A stretch of 64,000 bases of DNA from Valencia hispanica. Lineage: Eukaryota > Chordata > Actinopteri > Cyprinodontiformes > Valenciidae. The notes under the pieces were generated by a model. It did not search any database. It was given only the letters and a program-made list of their open reading frames with translations, and was not told where the DNA came from. The position numbers were made by a program, and so were the translations under genes. The stretch is taken from assembly GCA_963556495.2 (NCBI GenBank), contig OY747702.1, positions 9,105,193-9,169,192 of the forward strand, written 5' to 3'. Every line of letters starts with the position of its first letter. Within the stretch, counting starts at the first letter, position 1. Of the stretch, positions 59,603 through 64,000 are shown piece after piece.

Positions 59603-59989
59603 GTACAGTTCAAAAAGTAGAAGGTTCCTGCTTTCGAAAATGAAGTTTCTGCGAGTCATATCATTGCTGTGAATTTGATACAGATAAACGCCATTATTAC
59701 ACTATGTATCATATGGTACCAGAGAAAACATGTAAAATAACATGGTCAGTGCCAGAAAGAATATAAAAGTAATGGCTCTCGCAGAAGCACGACTTTGTGA
59801 AATGAGTCAAGTTAATCATGATCTATTATACATGGTCATCTATAAACACTATGTCAAAATCTCACTTTACACATTTCAGTTCACTAAGAGATTTTCACTA
59901 ACAAAAGTTCCCAACTTTAGTGTGTTAAAGGTTGTCTCTCTTAATGCTGTTGTAATCTAATAAATATATGGTGTAACAGATTGTGCTGA

Positions 59990-60095
59990 GGGTTTCAAAG
60001 CTGGTGGTGCTACTGTGATGCCCGTGTGGAAGGTACAGCCTTGTGCTGTCATGTGGCAGCTCCACTCTACCAGACACGACATCACTTCCCCCAGT
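59990..60095 (+). pseudogene. SWIM zinc-finger exon relic
   Basis: The frame at 60008 reads CYCDARVEGTALCCHVAAPL YQTRHHFPQ, then a stop at 60095. It matches the SWIM pattern CxC-x(9)-CxH, with Cys at 60008, 60014 and 60044 and His at 60050, followed by the usual small-hydrophobic helix. A stop just upstream (60000 region) means the acceptor must lie within gtgctgagggtttcaaag or the exon is damaged. SWIM domains bind DNA or protein in MULE-type transposases and related nucleases. Confidence 0.6.
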
Positions 60096-60224
60096 GATCA
60101 GCTGCAAAGAAACTGAACAAAAGTGCCATAAACCAAGGACCATGGTAGCAAGCCTTTATACCCTTTCATTTTGTGTACGTTTATTTCTTGAATGATTCTT
60201 AAACATGTTTTTATTTGGATACAG

Positions 60225-60525
60225 GGTATTAAACCGGGTCCGGTTAATGATATGGTCATCATATCAGCCAGACCCAGGGAGAGGAGATTGACGGAAGGAA
60301 TCAGGTTTGTTGTTGTGTACGAAGCGCCCATGATCACAACAATGGCTGTCTCCGGGGATTTACCTCTGGTTGATTCCATATTCGGTCCGGTGGAGGAGGG
60401 AAGTGTGCTGTTCTACCAGTATCGATGGTCCCCAGAACCCGTCCACACACAGATGCTCTGTTTGACATCCATTCAGATAATCCCCCTTGATATGGAAGTC
60501 ATGCAAACTATTAAAAAAAGTAACT
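60225..60525 (+). pseudogene. Downstream exon of the SWIM gene
   Basis: After an acceptor (tttatttggatacag) the frame reads GIKPGPVNDMVIISARPRER RLTEGIRFVVVYEAPM, then LPLVDSIFG, and later PEPVHTQMLCLTSIQIIPLD. The basic PRERRLTEGIR stretch resembles the linker after the SWIM motif in YqaJ-type fish proteins (KPRKRRLT-GIRSTLY). The YqaJ nuclease domain that should follow is absent; AT-rich noncoding sequence begins at about 60530. Confidence 0.45.
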
Positions 60526-61311
60526 ATTTGTTTTTTTGCTTTTTCTTCAATGCCTTCTTGGCGAATTAATGTACAACATAATTTAAGCTACTGTGTAGGA
60601 AATCTAATTTAAAAGTTGTTAGTGAAATGTTGCTGTATTATCCTGTTGTTTGTGATGTAATGTTTGTTAAATGAGTAAGAAATGACTTGGATAAAAGCTT
60701 TTTGGTGTTTTAAATGCTTAATTTTAAAAGATATAAGACATGACTTAAAACGACAGACTAAACAAAAGCAGATTACAACTTTTACTGACCACAGAAGTAT
60801 TTAAACAAGGTAAGTGAGCAAAGACATTTTTAAAAAATATATACAAAAACTCTAATGGACCAATGCGCAAAGTCATTTAAACAGGAACAACTTGTCTGAC
60901 CATGACCATGGATGGTAAAAAGTCCTGAAGCAAGCCCCAAAAATACATCAGTAGGTCATATGATGGAAACCTAAAAAATGGAAAATAGATTCAATAACAC
61001 TAATAATTGTTCATAATTAACTAGACAACACAATACACACAAATTCAAATAAATGTATGTGCAAAACAAACATTAAGGAGTTTTGGTACTAAAATAGAGG
61101 AAAAACTTGCTTATGTAACGCACATGTGTATCATTCAAATAGCATTTTGGATAATGCATTTTAATCAGAATTATGTTACATGCAGTATTTGCTTCCATAC
61201 TTGCTACTATTACACCCCAATAGTTATTTTAATAGAATACAAATACTTTTCTGTCTCTCCCGCTCTCACACACTCGCCTGTGCACACGTTAACATAAGTG
61301 TCTAGACCTAC

Positions 61312-61474
61312 CTTGTGGAGATAAAAACAGGAGCAGCTCCCTTTTTAACAGCCGTCGATCTGTTTCTGATGATGGTTCACGGATATCAGAGCCGACTACA
61401 GCTGGGTATGAGGCGTTACATTGACAGTCCACCTCACCGTTAGGAAAAGTAAACAAAAGTACACTATTGTACTT
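61312..61474 (-). pseudogene. Opposing exon inside the TIR element
   Basis: The minus-strand open frame reads SVLLFTFPNGEVDCQCNASY, PAVVGSDIREPSSETDRRLL, KRELLLFLSPQ and ends at a good donor (CAAG|GTAGGT). A candidate next exon at 60970-60878 follows ttttttag and in one frame reads SYDLLMYFWGLLQDFLPSMV, but its phase does not match. I do not recognise the protein. By position it could be the transposase gene's first exon, oriented against the SWIM gene. Confidence 0.4.
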
Positions 61475-61734
61475 TTAAGATGCCTGGCTCTGTGGCACAC
61501 AGCAGTGTTCGGCAGTTGTACCAGAAACTGGTATTTAAACTTCGACTGTTTCATCACAACTAGTGTAGCAGCTACCTAAACATAGCATGTAACATGTAGC
61601 ATAGGCTAACGGAAGTATCCGCTCTGGCTGACAGTTCAGCGGAAGTACATAGCTGTTGACGTTTAGGTAACGTCATTTACATACGTCAGCAGTAAAAAAA
61701 CAATAACAAAGAATTACTGACCTCAGCAATTCAG

Positions 61735-62438
61735 ATACAGATAGCAACAACTTAATTGTTCCTAGGAAGATTGCAGTTCTTCCTATATAAAATAACATTC
61801 TTACTAGTTAAAATTTATTTTTGGATATCCGAAATTAAATTATAGATAGGTAGAATAGTATTTTCATTTTTCCTATCTAAAATAAGAGTTTGTACTAGTA
61901 ACAATTGAATTCTTGCTATCTGAAATTCGAATTTCTCCTAGTAAGAATTCAGTTCCTCCTATCCACAATGTTAATTCTAGATAGGAAGAATGTATTTGTG
62001 GATAGGAGCATCTCTAAACCCCATGCACATGAATGGGAAAAGTGACGTCATTTGCCCTAGGAAGAATTACATTTTGGATAGGCGAAATGTTCATTTGTAC
62101 TAGGACAAATTGAATTATGGATATCTGGAAAGTTCACTCTTACTAGGAAGAATTTATTTAAAGATATCCGGAATACATATCCAGTTTACCTATTAAATGT
62201 TAAAACGGCTACCTTAACTTTTTAAGAATTTAGAGATATCTCAAATTTAATTTTTACTAGTACAATTGTAATTATGAATATCCTAAAATATAATTTCTCC
62301 TAGTAAAAATACAGTTGTTGATATCTTTAATTTCAATTTTGAAGAATGTATTTGTACTAGGATAAATTATATTATTGCTATCTATAAAAGGAATTGTAGA
62401 TAGGAGTGGTCGTTGATTAAATGTTAAAACGGCTTGCC
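61735..62438 (-). repeat. Right subterminal motif array (U4 plus outer copy)
   Basis: The reverse complement of 61735-62205 matches U1 almost block for block, including tagccgttttaacatttaat aggtaaactggatatg at 62185-62205 and the tgacgtca...cccattcatg tgcatggggttt block. Outside it a further copy (62206-62438) ends with the true terminus. The right arm is thus also a duplication. Confidence 0.85.
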
Positions 62439-62639
62439 ATTGATGGTGTGAACGCGGCATTACACTTCCAGCTTTAAAACTTGTTAAAAATCAAGTTCAT
62501 ATTGTACAATCTTATGTCCATGTATCCATTATCTGTCAGATAATACTTACTCAACTCATACTCAATTCAATTTGGTTCAGTTTATAATTTTCAACAAATA
62601 AAACTTCAATGCACTTTACAAGACAACCCTTACGGAAAA

Positions 62640-63033
62640 ACACATGGTTTCACGTGGGCAAAATCACATGTGCAAAGTCTTTGTCCCATGTGAAATTCAC
62701 ATGTGAAAACATGTCAAGACACCAGGTGAGCTATGTGAAGAACATGTGACCACCTGTGTTTTGCACACATTTCCCATGTGAATTTGGAAGATTTTCATGG
62801 TAATTACCTGTGAAAACCCATAGACATTCACATGTGAAGCCCATGGCATACCATGTAAACCACATGTGAAACATGTTATTTTCCACATGAAACCTACATG
62901 TGAAAAATATGTGTGAAACCCATGTGAAATTACATGTGAAGCCCATGTGAAGTCTATGTGATTACATGTGAGAAATATGTGAAACCCATATAAAACCACA
63001 CATGTGAAGCCCATGTGAAGTTTATGTGATTAC
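62640..63033. repeat. Degenerate array of ACATGTGAA-type motifs
   Basis: About 400 bp in which ACATGTGA, CCATGTGAA and their complements recur more than twenty times at irregular short spacing, for example cccatgtgaaattacatgtg and acatgtgaagcccatgtgaa. The motif core CACATG/CATGTG is near-palindromic. The overlapping minus-strand open stretches rich in FHMWFTW-like residues are repeat artefacts. Confidence 0.9.
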
Positions 63034-63110
63034 ATGCAGTGGCGGAGCCAGAAAATTTTCACTGGGGTGGCCAGGGTGAGACCACTACTCACATAGGGGT
63101 GGCCATAAGT
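63034..63110 (+). mobile_element. hAT-like left terminus
   Basis: Starts CAGTGGCGGAGCCAGAAAAT followed by ttcactggggtggccagggt, a form typical of fish hAT ends. The other end is not recognised in the remaining 0.9 kb. Confidence 0.5.
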
Positions 63111-64000
63111 AGATACATCCATACATACTGTACATACATACAGTATAACACATCACATTGTTCTTGGTGTAGGGAAACAACAAATCGAGGGTTTGCCTGT
63201 AGCCTACACTGTGTCCGTTACTATCAATGGCAATAACCTTCTTATTGTTGATATACCCTTTTTATATATATGGTAGATAGACTAAATGTCTAAATGACTG
63301 TTCTTATGATAGCTACTGTACTTTATATTTTTATTAATTGTTTTAGTCTGACATAACCAGAGGTGGAAGTAATTAAAAATACTCAGATTACTGTAATTGT
63401 TGTATGTATTAATAATAAATATTTGTTGTCTGGTTTTCTGAGCATCAATAATTATAATCAATAATTTAATATTAATATAATTATTGATGACGTTCGAGTT
63501 TAACCTGTTTGTTAAAGATTTCGGGGCACCAATCTCATAAATGAGATAATTTTAATTAAACCAGTCTCTCTGAAAAGGCGTAGAGTTCGTCTGCGGGGTT
63601 AAAACAAACTTTACAGCACACACTGAAATAGCACAGAAAACTTCTCGTTACTTAAGGGAATTTATTAATGAAATAGGTCAACCTTACAGATTACATTTCA
63701 TTCATAATTTCCATCTATTCTAACGCGTGCAAAATGTAGAAAAAGTTAACGTCGAGGGAAGGGGGCGTGTGTGTGCGGCTGTGTGTGAGTGTGACAGCGA
63801 GCGAATGAGGGGGGGGGGGGGGGTTCAGCTCACCCCCTCAATGTGATAAATATCTCAAGCCTTATCAACTGGCGCGATCGATTCACAAAGGAAGACAAAG
63901 GAAGACCGCGTGGTGATTCAACAAAGGCTAGTTTCATTAGCAATGGTGGCTTGGACAAAGGAAACGGGGGCGACGGAGAAAGGGGATCTACTGAGTCCAC
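63111..64000. other. Unassigned; possible LTR-type segment and (G)14 run
   Basis: The part 63650-63735 (aagggaatttattaatgaaa; ttccatctattctaacgcgt gcaaaa) resembles 37555-37615. A run of 14 Gs lies at 63810-63823. The last 150 bp are G+C-richer with no recognised gene. Anything here may continue past the window. Confidence 0.35.

Larger units (their letters stand above)
54641..62438. mobile_element. 7.8-kb TIR element with long motif arrays, SWIM-gene cargo
   Basis: Perfect 23-bp inverted termini (GGCAAGCCGTTTTAACATTT plus AAT at 54641; inverse ending 62438) are flanked on both sides by AT (54639-54640, 62439-62440). Each arm continues into a several-hundred-bp array of alternating palindromic motifs. 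Between the arms are decayed exons of a SWIM-containing gene (plus) and an opposing exon (minus). A LINE (55164-58410) is inserted in the left arm; without it the element is about 4.5 kb. A 2-bp AT duplication together with a YqaJ/SWIM-type second gene would fit an ISL2EU-like transposon; that family link is from memory. No complete transposase is visible. Confidence 0.65.

Noticed and set aside
62697..63014. 105-codon minus-strand frame rich in Phe, His and Trp
   Set aside because: Produced by the ACATGTGAA motif array; no protein signature.
62640..63033. Considered as a CRISPR-like array
   Set aside because: Motifs are short, degenerate and irregularly spaced, with no unique spacers, in a vertebrate genome.

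Overview
This window looks like teleost fish nuclear DNA. It is AT-rich and intron-bearing, it is full of 5'-truncated non-LTR retrotransposons whose 3' ends are very common in fish (L2/CR1 group, Rex1-like), and it carries Tc1, hAT and pogo relics and long CA and CTAT microsatellites. I found no rRNA, tRNA, CRISPR or bacterial-type operon, and no long conserved host gene. All family names come from memory of fish repeats and have not been checked against a database.

Layout. 1-10 kb: a Rex1-like LINE end, Tc1 fragments, an L2-type LINE that landed inside a Tc1 copy (3766-5307), and more LINE 3' ends. 10-21 kb: mostly unassigned, with a perfect CTAT array (11169-11326), a restriction-like-endonuclease LINE remnant (13205-13505) and several LINE tails. 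21-30 kb: a hAT-like element with an exact 8-bp target duplication (21999-22953), a pogo-like element flanked by TA (23258-25116) that contains a LINE-tailed SGNH-hydrolase relic, and a 300-bp CA block. 31-36 kb: an L2 3' end, a Tc1 deletion derivative with TA duplications (32252-32824), a Ty3/gypsy integrase relic (33225-34035), an LTR-like segment lying between Tc1 ends, and a TIR element (35531-36231). 36-41 kb: little recognisable sequence. 41.7-42.8 kb: the best candidate for a cellular-type gene, three short exons on the minus strand with phase-matched introns and one frameshift. 43-50 kb: Tc1 and LINE fragments and a TIR element carrying an exon-like stretch (47545-48210).

50-63 kb is the most structured part. 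A 2.7-kb element with a 9-bp direct duplication (50967-53692) carries a spliced, decayed SGNH-hydrolase gene, a 140-bp perfect palindrome and twin hairpins. Next to it a 7.8-kb element (54641-62438) has perfect 23-bp terminal inverted repeats, AT flanks, and long subterminal arrays in which CTAG-type and ATAT-type palindromes alternate about every 21-22 bp. Its interior holds a decayed multi-exon gene with a SWIM zinc finger and an opposing exon, and a near-intact L2-type LINE (55164-58410, about 885 open codons) was later inserted into its left arm. I infer an ISL2EU-like or other YqaJ/SWIM-carrying DNA transposon, and regard it as the most interesting object here.

Nesting gives a relative order of events. 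L2-type LINEs are younger than the Tc1 copy at 3.7 kb and the large TIR element. The SGNH relic is younger than the pogo-like element. Nearly all coding relics carry stops or frameshifts; the exceptions are the 55.8-58.4 kb LINE and, apart from one frameshift, the three-exon gene.
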